A stretch of DNA of 20,378 nucleotides, from positions 1 through 20,378 of IMG/VR virus record IMGVR_UViG_3300050821_012639; one strand, 5' to 3'. The position numbers and the translations under genes are program-made. Below the pieces are notes generated by a model. The model worked only from the letters and a program-made list of their open reading frames with translations, was not told where the DNA came from and did not search any database. Source of the DNA: a virus. Shown piece by piece: positions 20,321-20,378 of this stretch (its first letter is position 1; every line of letters starts with the position of its first letter).

Positions 20321-20361
20321 ACCGAAGAGTGGGTGCACGGCGTATGCGGCTCCCGTTCTAG
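20281..20361. repeat. attR: right attachment-site direct repeat
   Basis: This matches 19-99 with four differences over 81 bases, in direct orientation. Bases after about 20361 share nothing with the left end and are flanking chromosome, the original upstream region of the tRNA gene. Bases before 20281 are element DNA. Confidence 0.88.
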
Positions 20362-20378
20362 TGTTTGGGTTGGGGCAA

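Noticed and set aside
1-20378. CRISPR array or insertion sequence
   Set aside because: No regularly spaced direct repeats of 23-50 bases, and no transposase or terminal inverted repeats with target duplications were seen.

Overview
The window is a complete integrated genetic element of about 20.2 kb in a high-GC alphaproteobacterium. A Rhizobiales-type genome is likely, judging from the GC-rich codon use and the form of the tRNA-Ser(GCU) gene, but the sequence alone does not fix the genus. Both ends carry a near-identical direct repeat (19-99 and 20281-20361). It consists of the 5' half of a minus-strand tRNA-Ser(GCU) gene plus about 40 bases of its upstream region. These are read as attL and attR, with the tyrosine integrase gene just inside attL. 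Shared GGCACC motifs inside both ends look like integrase arm sites.

Layout. (1) 1-2371 is the integration and control module: int, a ribbon-helix-helix protein, and a divergent excisionase-like HTH gene, with operator-like repeats between them. (2) 2372-3182 holds two overlapping small genes carrying a dense array of GTGACA/TGTCAC motifs. It may be a replication origin, and the two genes may be one gene split by a 10-bp repeat. (3) 3204-10994 is the phage morphogenesis block on the plus strand: a gpZ-like protein, terminase small and large subunits, six unrecognised genes, a Mu gpP-like baseplate hub and a Mu gp45-like spike. No portal, capsid, protease, tail tube or sheath gene was recognised, so the element is either a reduced prophage or a satellite-like island. 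(4) 11248-12540 is a Panacea-domain (DUF4065) antitoxin gene followed by an unrecognised 248-residue protein, a candidate toxin-antitoxin pair. (5) 12541-18258 is an accessory region with many very short genes on both strands. Most encode single-span membrane peptides of 22-100 residues. It also holds a NUMOD3-like repeat protein and three copies of a two-hairpin repeat. At least two genes here carry homopolymer frameshifts. (6) 18411-19766 encodes an exported retropepsin-like aspartic protease with a glutamine-rich stretch and a Cys-rich tail. (7) 19767-20361 is the non-coding right end, with arm sites, two nested palindromes and attR.

How the parts work together (inference): Int and the excisionase-like protein would move the element in and out of tRNA-Ser, and the terminase would package DNA. 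The hub and spike would modify or contribute to a contractile-tail baseplate, and the Panacea pair would stabilise the element. The small membrane proteins have no assigned role. The strongest leads for something undescribed are the Panacea partner protein, the micro-protein and double-hairpin region, and the unusual subset of phage structural genes.
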